DNA from: Pomphorhynchus laevis | Taxonomy: Eukaryota > Acanthocephala > Palaeacanthocephala > Echinorhynchida > Pomphorhynchidae | Assembly: GCA_012934845.2 (NCBI GenBank) | Contig: WNNJ02001025.1 | Span: forward strand, 1 to 64,000 | Reading direction: 5' to 3' | DNA: 64,000 nucleotides | Shown here: one piece after another, positions 42,905 to 51,246 of the stretch | Numbering within the stretch: the first letter of the stretch is position 1 | Layout: each line of letters opens with the position of its first letter | The notes under the pieces: model-generated | Databases searched by the model: none | What the model was told of the DNA's origin: nothing | The model's input: only the letters and a program-made list of their open reading frames with translations | Made by a program: the position numbers and the translations under genes

Positions 42905-44000
42905 TGGATTGTCGAAGAAAAAGCACGAATTGAAAGCACTACGATTTGGCTATTTATAGTCACATAATCGCGTCTTGTTTATACGCGAGGAAATTGGTTG
43001 TTTGCTTTCATGATTTTTTAGAGCAGGCGGGTGGTAAGATATTAGATTGATAAACCCGTATATCTAGCGTAGATATATTCTTTGTGGAATAGTACCTCCT
43101 TAGGTTTCCTTCCCTTTTTATAAAAGGGAAGTCCTTTTTAATGAAGGGACAACTTTGTATCGTTCATTGTGTCGAGCTTAATTTAAATTAAGGCCTCAGC
43201 ATGATCTTTTCTAGTCTTTTATTAAAGAGCTAGTAGATCAGAGCGCAATGTCTCATATATACATGATTGTTTGAATAAACAAGTCATGTCGATTTCGTTT
43301 GATGAAAATCAATGGAAAATCTAAATACCATTTTAGTCCCTTGTGAAGAGTTAATTCATGTGTTTTTAACACAGTAAAGAAAGCAGGACCATTGGTGGTA
43401 ACAACTTATATCAGTGTAAAATGACAAGTATGATTAGCTAATATTCCATATGAGGAGATTACGTCAACAATTTGACACCCTTATTAGCTAATCATCACCT
43501 TACTGTTTCAGATAATAAAATTGAAACAGGTATGTGCAGGTTGGTCTAGATAAGACCTCAATCTCTCAAAAGCCAAATTCTACTATCCTACTAAAGTAAT
43601 ACCCACAACTGATACTAAGTGTCAAAAAAAATTTCACAACCAGTTAAAAGAAGGAAAATAAAAATACAATTTTTCTCTTTTTTTGCAAAAACAATTATTT
43701 TCAAGGATATCGTAGTATTATTTCTTACGATGTTTCCTCCTCCTTGGCGTTTATTGTCTTGACGGTGCAGACTGCTGTATAGGCTTTTGCAACGGACGGT
43801 ATAGGGTTGTGGCTTATTATTTGGATCCAACCCGATTCTTCACTCCGACTCAACCACTCTTCCAGTAACCCTCGGGAGTTGATGAGCTACGATGTGCCAT
43901 CCAAAGGTGACAACCATATGCATGGATATCACCCTCTTCAGGAACAATTAGAACCATTCTTCCGTCAAGAGTTCAGGAATACGCCCCTGGGATATTGCCT
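42905..44000. other. Spacer without a recognised gene
   Basis: Nothing I can name. A minus-strand open patch at 43615-43830 (DPNNKPQPYTVRCKSLYSSL) may belong with the ORF at 44001-44339. Confidence 0.3.
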
Positions 44001-44339
44001 TTAATATTTGTTCGTATCCAGCAAGTTCATGTGTGTTCCTGGGCTTGGCTTTTTGTTTGCAAGTACTAAGGACATTTGCATAATGATTTCGTCTACCTCA
44101 TCCAGCGAGTATCGTGAAATTTGCTCTACTGCCATCATCGGCTGGTCTTCATTGTTGCTCTTTTTCAATTTCAATATCTCATATTTGAGAGCCTGGATTT
44201 GTCCGAACATAGTTTGCAAGGCTTGATCGGTTGAACTATCAGACATGTCACTCTGTATAGATGTGGAGCATGCCGTTTTTGATGTTTGAAATACTGGAAT
44301 AGTATCAATCTTGAACAGAGGTGTTTTTTCTTTGACCAT
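44001..44339 (-). other. Unrecognised 112-codon ORF
   Basis: It encodes an acidic, Gln/Ser-rich protein with a possible coiled-coil stretch (LQTMFGQIQALKYEILKLKK). I do not recognise it. Broken coding-like patches on the same strand flank it on both sides, so it may be the remains of a longer gene or an old element. Confidence 0.3.
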
Positions 44340-44582
44340 CCAGCAGCAGCTCCGTCGAACAAGCAGTTTTCACTACTGTCTCAAACGAAATTTTTTCTGA
44401 GCTGAAAAATTTGCACAGAGCTTATGTAAATTCCCTTCGATCATTCAGATTAAGGGTAGTTCGGTTTTTCGATCTTTAAACACTGTTTAAGAGTAAGCGT
44501 GTGTTATGGGGCCTATGGATGATTATTAAAGTCACGGTATTAATGAGCTCAGTTATAGCGAAATGCGTCTTCCGTTGTTGAA

Positions 44583-44730
44583 ATTTATCGTCACACATAG
44601 GATGACTGGGCATACGTAGCGACATTTGAATATTGCGAGAATAATTCGGTTCTATTTCTTGGTCTGATGAGGATATATAGAATGGTGGCTAGTGTTTATG
44701 CCTCCTTGTGAGGAAAACATAATGCTTTAT
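44583..44730 (+). repeat. Repeat family D, copy 2
   Basis: Matches 27690-27822 and is inverted relative to 50388-50530, which closes the far end of the large inverted structure. Confidence 0.75.
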
Positions 44731-44769
44731 TCACGAGTACACCGTTTGGTGTCCCAGGGCAGGTGTAAC

Positions 44770-45270
44770 AACAATATATATATTATTATATATATTGTTA
44801 TTGCGAAAAATCGGTTGAAACTGTGGTCAAGGAGCCAAAGCTGGCTACGATTGATTTTTAATCCATATTTGCTGCTAAATAACTAGACTTCGATAATCAG
44901 CTCCATCAGTCTAATGTATCACTCCGACACCTTCCAAAACACCCAGCAGTCATCGTCAGTCGGATGAAGTGGTTAGGGTACGTTTCGACTGCTTTTGTGA
45001 TAACTATAAAGACATATGCAATTCCTCACGATGCTATACGAAACTCAAGTGCAGAAAGCGTTTTTACTAGCTTGTTACGTGTGTGGACCTTCTAGTTATT
45101 CTTTATATAAGGCACAAATGCGTATCCGTTGATTACGAGAACACTGAATTTCTCACAGGATTCGAAAAAAAATGCGTCATTTTATAAATTGTTATTGCAA
45201 AAAATCGCTTGAAACTAAAATCCAGGAGCCAAAGCTGGTTACGATTGATTTTTAATCCATATTTGCTGCT
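44770..45270 (-). repeat. Repeat family C, one unit plus partial
   Basis: A full unit (44803-45180) is followed by the first 85 bp of a second unit that breaks off at 45270 against family A. Confidence 0.75.
44919..44993 (-). ncRNA. Permuted hammerhead-like core, family C copy 3
   Basis: AGCAGTC-GAAA-CGTACCCTAACCAC, TTCATCCGA-CTGACGA-T-GACTGCT. Stem II is perfect (7 bp). The cleavage strand is altered by a small deletion next to GUC and stem III is weaker here. Confidence 0.55.
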
Positions 45271-45393
45271 ATATATAGTTTTTAAATCCGATTAAGTTAA
45301 ACTGTGCTCCGGGTGATAATAAGCTTCAGTTTTATAATTTTAAATGTTGCCAAAAACAGGAGTTCGATTACAAGTAGAGCAGACATCCTTATA

Positions 45394-45465
45394 ATCCTAG
45401 ACCAGCTGATGTTAGCTGGCAGCACTCATCAGTAGGGTAAACTACCATCAGTAGTTTCGGCTGCC
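45394..45465 (-). ncRNA. Permuted hammerhead-like core, family A copy M1
   Basis: GGCAGCC-GAAAC, CTACTGATGAG, GCTGCC, and GGTC followed by TAGGAT. Small changes in stems III and I. Confidence 0.55.
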
Positions 45466-45748
45466 TTGTGATATATTAAGGCATCTTCGAAAATTCGCTT
45501 ACGTGGTAGCATGGGCATTACCTCTTAGAGCTAACCATGTGCTTTCCGGATCATCCTAATTTTATTCAGCAGGAATTTAACTTGCTGTCGTTGCTTGCTT
45601 TCTCACAGGATCCTTTAAAGGATACGGTTTTATACTTTTTAAATCCGATTGAGTTAAACTGTCCTCCCGGAGCTAATAAGCTATAGTTTTATAATTTTAA
45701 ATGTTGCCCAAAACCGGAGTTCGATTCCAAGTAGAGCAGACTTCCTTA

Positions 45749-45823
45749 TCACTCCTAGACGAGCTGATGGAAGCCGGCAGCACTCATCAGTAGTGTGAAC
45801 TAACATCAGTCGTTTCGGCTGCC
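45749..45823 (-). ncRNA. Permuted hammerhead-like core, family A copy M2
   Basis: GGCAGCC-GAAAC-GACTGATG, CTGATGAG-T-GCTGCC and GTC followed by TAGGAGTGA. All conserved boxes are present. Confidence 0.65.
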
Positions 45824-46104
45824 TTGTGATATATTAAGGCATCTCCGAGAATTTGCTTACGTGATAGCATGGGCATTACCTCTTTAAGCTAACCATTGCT
45901 TTCCGGATCATCCTAATTTTATTCAGCAAGAATTTAACTTGCTGTCGTTACTTGCTTTCTCACAGGATCCTTTGAATGATACGTTTTTATAGTTTTACAA
46001 TCCGATTGAGTTAAACTGTGCTCTGGGAGTTAATAAGCTTCAGTTTCATAATTTTAAATGTTGCAAAAACCGGAGTTCGATGACAAGTGGAGCAGACTTC
46101 CTTA

Positions 46105-46182
46105 TCACTCCTAGACGAGCTGATGATAGCCGGCAGCACAAATCAGTAGAGTGAACTACCATCAGTCGTTTCGGAGGCTGTA
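46105..46182 (-). ncRNA. Permuted hammerhead-like core, family A copy M3 (degenerate)
   Basis: Stem III and GTC TAGGAGTGA are kept. CTGATGAG has become CTGATTTG and stem II is damaged. Confidence 0.45.
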
Positions 46183-46291
46183 TGATATATTAAGGCATCT
46201 CCGAGAATTTGCTTACGTGGTTGCATGGGCATTACATCTTTAAGCCAACTATGTGCTTTCCGGATCATCCTAATTTTATACAGGAAAAATT

Positions 46292-48007
46292 TAACTTGCT
46301 GTCGTTGCTTGCTGTCTTTGCTTGCTTTCGTTGCTTGCTGTCATTGCTTGCTGTCATTGCTTGCTGTCGTTGCTTGCTGTCGTTGCTTGCTGTCGTTGCT
46401 TGCTGTCGTTGCTTGCTGTCGTTGCTTGCTGTCGTTGCTTGCTGTCATTGCTTGCTGTCGTTGCTTGCTATCGTTGCTTGCTATCGTTGCTTGCTATCGT
46501 TGCTTGCTGTCGTTGCTTACTGTCGTTGCTTACTGTCGTTGCTTACTGTCGTTGCTTACTGTCGTTGCTTACTGTCGTTGCTTACTGTCGTTGCTTACTG
46601 TCGTTGCTTACTGTCGTTGCTTACTGTCGTTGCTTACTGTCGTTGCTTACTGTCGTTGCTTACTGTCGTTGCTTACTGTCGTTGCTTACTGTCGTTGCTT
46701 ACTGTCGTTGCTTACTGTCGTTGCTTACTGTCGTTGCTTACTGTCGTTGCTTACTGTCGTTGCTTACTGTCGTTGCTTACTGTCGTTGCTTACTGTCGTT
46801 GCTTACTGTCGTTGCTTACTGTCGTTGCTTACTGTCGTTGCTTACTGTCGTTGCTTACTGTCGTTGCTTACTGTCGTTGCTTACTGTCGTTGCTTACTGT
46901 CGTTGCTTACTGTCGTTGCTTACTGTCGTTGCTTACTGTCGTTGCTTACTGTCGTTGCTTACTGTCGTTGCTTACTGTCGTTGCTTACTGTCGTTGCTTA
47001 CTGTCGTTGCTTACTGTCGTTGCTTACTGTCGTTGCTTACTGTCGTTGCTTACTGTCGTTGCTTACTGTCGTTGCTTACTGTCGTTGCTTGCTGTCGTTG
47101 CTTGCTGCCATTGCTTGCTGTCGTTGCTTGCTGTCGTTGCTTGTTGTCGTTGCTTGTTGTCGTTGCTTGTTGTCGTTGCTTGTTGTCGTTGCTTGTTGTC
47201 GTTGCTTGTTGTCGTTGCTTGTTGTCGTTGCTTGTTGTCGTTGCTTGTTGTCGTTGCTTGTTGTCGTTGCTTGTTGTCGTTGCTTGTTGTCGTTGCTTGT
47301 TGTCGTTGCTTGTTGTCGTTGCTTGTTGTCGTTGCTTGTTGTCGTTGCTTGTTGTCGTTGCTTGTTGTCGTTGCTTGTTGTCGTTGCTTGTTGTCGTTGC
47401 TTGTTGTCGTTGCTTGCTGTCGTTGCTTGCTGTCATTGCTTGCTGTCATTGCTTGCTGTCGTTGCTTGCTGTCGTTGCTTGCTGTCGTTGCTTGCTGTCG
47501 TTGCTTGCTGTCGTTGCTTGCTGTCGTTGCTTGCTGTCGTTGCTTGCTGTCGTTGCTTGCTGTCGTTGCTTGCTGTCGTTGCTTGCTGTCGTTGCTTGCT
47601 GTCGTTGCTTGCTGTCGTTGCTTGCTGTCGTTGCTTGCTGTCGTTGCTTGCTGTCGTTGCTTGCTGTCGTTGCTTGCTGTCGTTGCTTGCTGTCGTTGCT
47701 TGCTGTCGTTGCTTGCTGTCGTTGCTTGCTGTCGTTGCTTGCTGTCGTTGCTTGCTGTCGTTGCTTGCTGTCGTTGCTTGCTGTCGTTGCTTGCTGTCGT
47801 TGCTTGCTGTCGTTGCTTGCTGTCGTTGCTTGCTGTTGTTGCTTGCTGTCGTTGCTTGCTGTCATTGCTTGCTGTCATTGCTTGCTGTTGTTGCTTGCTG
47901 TCGTTGCTTGCTGTCATTGCTTGCTGTTGTTGCTTGCTGTCGTTGCTTGCTGTCATTGCTTGCTGTTGTTGCTTGCTGTTGTTGCTTGCTGTCGTTGCTT
48001 GCTGTCC
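46292..48007. repeat. 13-bp minisatellite, about 130 copies
   Basis: The unit is GTTGCTTGCTGTC with blocks of variants: GTTGCTTACTGTC about 46510-47080, GTTGCTTGTTGTC about 47135-47410, and the base form elsewhere. Because 13 is not a multiple of 3 and the unit lacks stops in all three phases, three overlapping frames of 574-634 codons are open (repeating LLSLLAVVACCRC). These are not genes. Confidence 0.95.
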
Positions 48008-48052
48008 CTACTGATGAGTGCTGCCGGCTACCATCAGCTCGTCTAGGAGTGA
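48006..48052 (+). ncRNA. Permuted hammerhead-like core, family A copy P1 (partial)
   Basis: The CTGATGA strand and the cleavage strand are present. The GAAA strand is replaced by minisatellite. Confidence 0.5.
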
Positions 48053-48335
48053 TAAGGAAGTCTGCTCTACTTGTAATCGAACTCCGGTTTTTGGCAAAAT
48101 TTAAAATTAAACAAACTGAAGCTTATTAGCTCCCTTAGCACAGTTTAACTCAATCGGTTTTAAAAACTATAAAATCGTATACTTTAAAGGATCCTGTGAG
48201 AAAGCAGGCAACGACAGCAAGGTAAATTCCTGCTGAATAAAATTAGGATGATCCGGAAAGCACATGGTTGGCATAAAGAGATAATGCCCATGCTATCACG
48301 TAAGCAAATTCTCGGAGATACTTTAATATATCACA

Positions 48336-48411
48336 GGACAGCCGAAACGACTGATGTTCGTTCACACTACTGATGAGTGCTGCCGGCTACCATCAGCTCG
48401 TCTAGGAGTGA
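48336..48411 (+). ncRNA. Permuted hammerhead-like core, family A copy P2
   Basis: GACAGCC-GAAAC, CTACTGATGAG-T-GCTGCC and CTCGTC-TAGGAGTGA present; 15.x strand shortened. Confidence 0.6.
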
Positions 48412-48693
48412 TAAGGAAGTCTGCTCTACTTGTAATCAAACTCAGGTTTTTGGCATTATTTAAAATTATAGAAATGAAGCTTATTAGCTCCCGAAGCACA
48501 GTTTAACTCGATCGGATTTAAAAACTATAAAAACGTATCCTTCAAAGGATACAGTGTGATAGCAAGCAACGACATCAAATTAAATTCTTGCTGAATAAAA
48601 TTAGGGTGCTCCATAAAGCACATTGTAAGCTTAAAGAAATAATGCCCATGCTACCAGGTAAGCAAATTCTCGGAGATGCCTTAATATATCAAA

Positions 48694-48768
48694 GGCAGCC
48701 GTAACTACTGGTGGTAGTTCACCCTACTGATGAGAGCTGCTGGCTACCATCAGCTCGTCTAGGAGTGA
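48694..48768 (+). ncRNA. Permuted hammerhead-like core, family A copy P3
   Basis: GAAAC has become GTAAC; the other strands are kept. Probably inactive. Confidence 0.5.
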
Positions 48769-49051
48769 CAAGGAAATTTGCTCTACTTGTAATCGAACTT
48801 CGGTTTTTGGCAACATTTAAAATAATAAAACTGAAGCCTTTTAGCTCTCGGAGCACAGTTTAACTCAATCGGATTTAAAAACTATAAAAACGTATCCTTC
48901 AAAGGATCCTGTGAGAAAGCAAGCAACGACAGCAAGTTAAATTCTTACTGAATAAAGTTAGGATGGTCCGGAAAGCACATGGTTAGCTTAAAGAGGTAAT
49001 GCCCATGCTACCACGAAAGCAAATTCTTGGAGATGCATTAATATATCACAA

Positions 49052-49126
49052 GGCAGCCGATACGACTGATGGTAGTTCACCCTAATGATGAGTGCTGCCG
49101 GCTTCCATCAGCTCGTCTAGGAGTCA
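49052..49126 (+). ncRNA. Permuted hammerhead-like core, family A copy P4
   Basis: GAAAC has become GATAC and CTGATGA has become ATGATGA. Stem III is kept. Probably inactive. Confidence 0.5.
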
Positions 49127-49414
49127 TAAGGAAGTCTGATCTACTTGTAATTGAACTTTGGTTTTTGGCATCATTTAAAATTATAAAACTGAAGCTTATT
49201 AGCTCTCGGAGCACAGTTTAACTCAATCGGATTTAAAAATTTTAAAAACGTAACCTACAAAGGATACTGTGTGATAGCAAGCAACGACATCAAGTTAAAT
49301 TCTTGCTGAATATAATTAGGATGATCCGGAAAGCACATTGTAAGCTTAAAGAGGTAATGCCAATGCTACCACGTAAGCAATTTCTCCGAAATGCCTATTT
49401 AATATATATCACAA

Positions 49415-49489
49415 GGCAGTTGAAACGACTGATAGTAGTTCACCCTACTGATTAGTGTCGCCGGTTACCATCAGCTCGTCTAGGAGTGG
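49415..49489 (+). ncRNA. Permuted hammerhead-like core, family A copy P5
   Basis: GAAAC and GTC kept; CTGATGA has become CTGATTA. Confidence 0.5.
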
Positions 49490-49774
49490 TAAGAAAGTCT
49501 GCTCTACTTGTAATCGAACTTCGGTTTTTGGCAACATTTACAATTATAAAACTGAAGCTTATTAGCTCCCGGAGCACAGTTTAACTCAATCGGATTTAAA
49601 AACTATAAAAACGTATCCTTCAAAGGATCCTGTGAGAAAGCAAGCAACGACAGCAAGTTAAATTCCTGCTGAATAAAATTAGGATGATCCGGAAAGCACA
49701 TGGTTAGCTTAAAGAGGTAATGCCCATGCTACCACGTAAGCAAATTCTCGGAGATGCCTTTTAATATATCACAA

Positions 49775-49849
49775 GGCAGCCGAAACGACTGATGGTAGTT
49801 CACCCTACTGATGAGTGCTGCCGGCTACCATCAGCTCGTCTAGGAGTGA
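49775..49849 (+). ncRNA. Permuted hammerhead-like core, family A copy P6 (best preserved)
   Basis: Strand 2: GGCAGC (49775-49780), C, GAAA (49782-49785), then CGACTGATGGTAG to 49798. Strand 1: TTCACCCTA (49799-49807), CTGATGA (49808-49814), GT, GCTGCC (49817-49822). Linker GG. Strand 3: CTACCATCAG, bulged C, TCGT (49836-49839), C17 at 49840, then TAGGAGTGA to 49849. Stem III has 14 bp, stem II 6 bp plus C:G, stem I 8 bp with one bulge. Cleavage is predicted after 49840. Confidence 0.75.
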
Positions 49850-50132
49850 TAAGGAAGTCTGCTCTACTTGTAATCGAACTCCGGTTTTTGGCAACATTTA
49901 CAATTATTAAACTGAAGCTTATTAGCTCCTGGAGCACAGTTTAACTCAATCGGATTTGAAAACTATTAAAACGTATCCTTCGAAGGATCCTGTGAGAATG
50001 CAAGCAACGACAGCAAGTTAAATTCCTGCTGAATAAAATTAGGATGATCCGGAAAGCACATGGTTAGTTTAAAGAGGTAATGCCCATGCTACCACGTTAG
50101 CAAATTCTCGGAGATGCCTCAATATATCACAA

Positions 50133-50207
50133 GGCAGCCGAAACAACTGATGGTAATTCGCTATACTGATGAGTGCTGCTGGCTAATATCAGCTCGTCTA
50201 GGAGTGA
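50133..50207 (+). ncRNA. Permuted hammerhead-like core, family A copy P7
   Basis: GGCAGCC-GAAAC, CTGATGAG and CTCGTC-TAGGAGTGA intact; a few stem III changes. Confidence 0.6.
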
Positions 50208-50260
50208 TAAGGAAGTCTGCTCTACTTGTAATCGAACTCTGGTTTTTGGCAACATTTATA

Positions 50261-50387
50261 TATATAATATAAAATATAAATATATAATATATATAATATA
50301 TATAATATAATATATATAATATATATAATAATAATATATAATATATAATATAATGCTATAATATAATATATATATATATATATATCA
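50261..50387. repeat. TA-rich low-complexity tract
   Basis: Almost pure TA and TAA motifs between the A array and the inverted D copy. It replaces the family C unit found at the matching place on the left side. Confidence 0.8.
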
Positions 50388-50530
50388 TTATGTTTTCCTC
50401 ATGAAGAGGCATAAACACCAGGCAGCATTCTATATATCTTCATCAGACCAAGATATAGAACCGAATTATTCTCGCAATTTTCAAAGTCGCTACGGATTCC
50501 CAGTTACGTCAAACTTCAACAACGGTTTGT
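50388..50530 (-). repeat. Repeat family D, copy 3
   Basis: Inverted relative to 44583-44730. It contains the hairpin TTCTATATCTT / AAGATATATAGAA around GGTCTGATG. Confidence 0.75.
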
Positions 50531-51246
50531 CGTTGTTTCTTTAACTTCTCGACTCATAACATGCCAGAACAATCTTTGATATGCGTCATAATCATTTAGC
50601 ACGATAATTATTTAGTAAGGGCGATAATCATTTATGACTGTATATGAATATGTGGCTTGATTTTGCTTAATGTCTTATTTTTAGCGATTCGTTTTGTATA
50701 AATATATTTAATCCACAACTATATTTTATCCTGTATTTTTGAATATATTTTATATTTTTCATTCAAAGTTATCGTTTTCAAGACACTACAAATAACAAAC
50801 TCTATCGATTGTAATCTTAACGGGACGCGACCTATTCGTTAATTAAAATTAGTAAGACTATTATTTATGCTTACTTTCTAAATTAAATTGGTGTATGTGG
50901 TGAGAACATATAAAATCCGCACGCACGTCATTTTTGGGCCATTAGGTACAAACTAACATAACAATCACATATTGTTGTTCATATAAACTAAGCATGGTTA
51001 AAAAGCACCCTCAAAGTGATGTTTATTACATGCGTTATTGACAACCGGATAATGACGACAACCGAAACTCGCCATATTAGTATTTTTTGAAATGCCGCGA
51101 CGATACTAATCGTATCAGCGACGAAATTTGTGTCATATTTTACTACTGCATTGTATGTTTCCAGATATGCGACATATTTTTTTATTGAATACTAATGTGC
51201 AGTAATGTGACTTCGAACGATCAATGAACAACAGCATAGCAAAACA
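50531..51246. other. Spacer without a recognised gene
   Basis: Nothing supported here. Confidence 0.45.

Larger units (their letters stand above)
45271..46291 (-). repeat. Repeat family A, inverted array (three units)
   Basis: Units of 357-358 bp on the minus strand, with motifs at 45394, 45749 and 46105. Each contains the internal CTTGCTGTCGTTGCTTGCT box near its AATTTAACTT segment. The last unit runs straight into the 13-bp minisatellite, which grows from that box. Confidence 0.85.
48006..50260 (+). repeat. Repeat family A, direct array (about 6.3 units)
   Basis: Units of 357-361 bp with cleavage motifs at 48043, 48402, 48759, 49117, 49480, 49840 and 50198. The array starts mid-unit at CCTACTGATGAG, next to the minisatellite, and ends mid-unit at a TA-rich tract. 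Common parts: GGATCCTGTGAGAAAGC, GCAAGCAACGACAGCAAG and GGATGATCCGGAAAGCACAT. No coding potential. Confidence 0.9.

Noticed and set aside
44583-44730. Hammerhead in family D (CTGATGAGGATATATAG)
   Set aside because: The surrounding TTCTAT..ATAGAA hairpin encloses the box, and I found no GAAA and NUH strands that pair consistently in all three D copies.
46292-48007. CRISPR-like array
   Set aside because: The repeats are contiguous with no unique spacers, and the DNA is eukaryotic.
46209-48129. Three overlapping plus-strand ORFs of 574-634 codons and minus-strand ORFs rich in Gln/Thr/Asn/Ser
   Set aside because: They are readings of the 13-bp minisatellite; the period is not a multiple of three, so all phases are open by construction.
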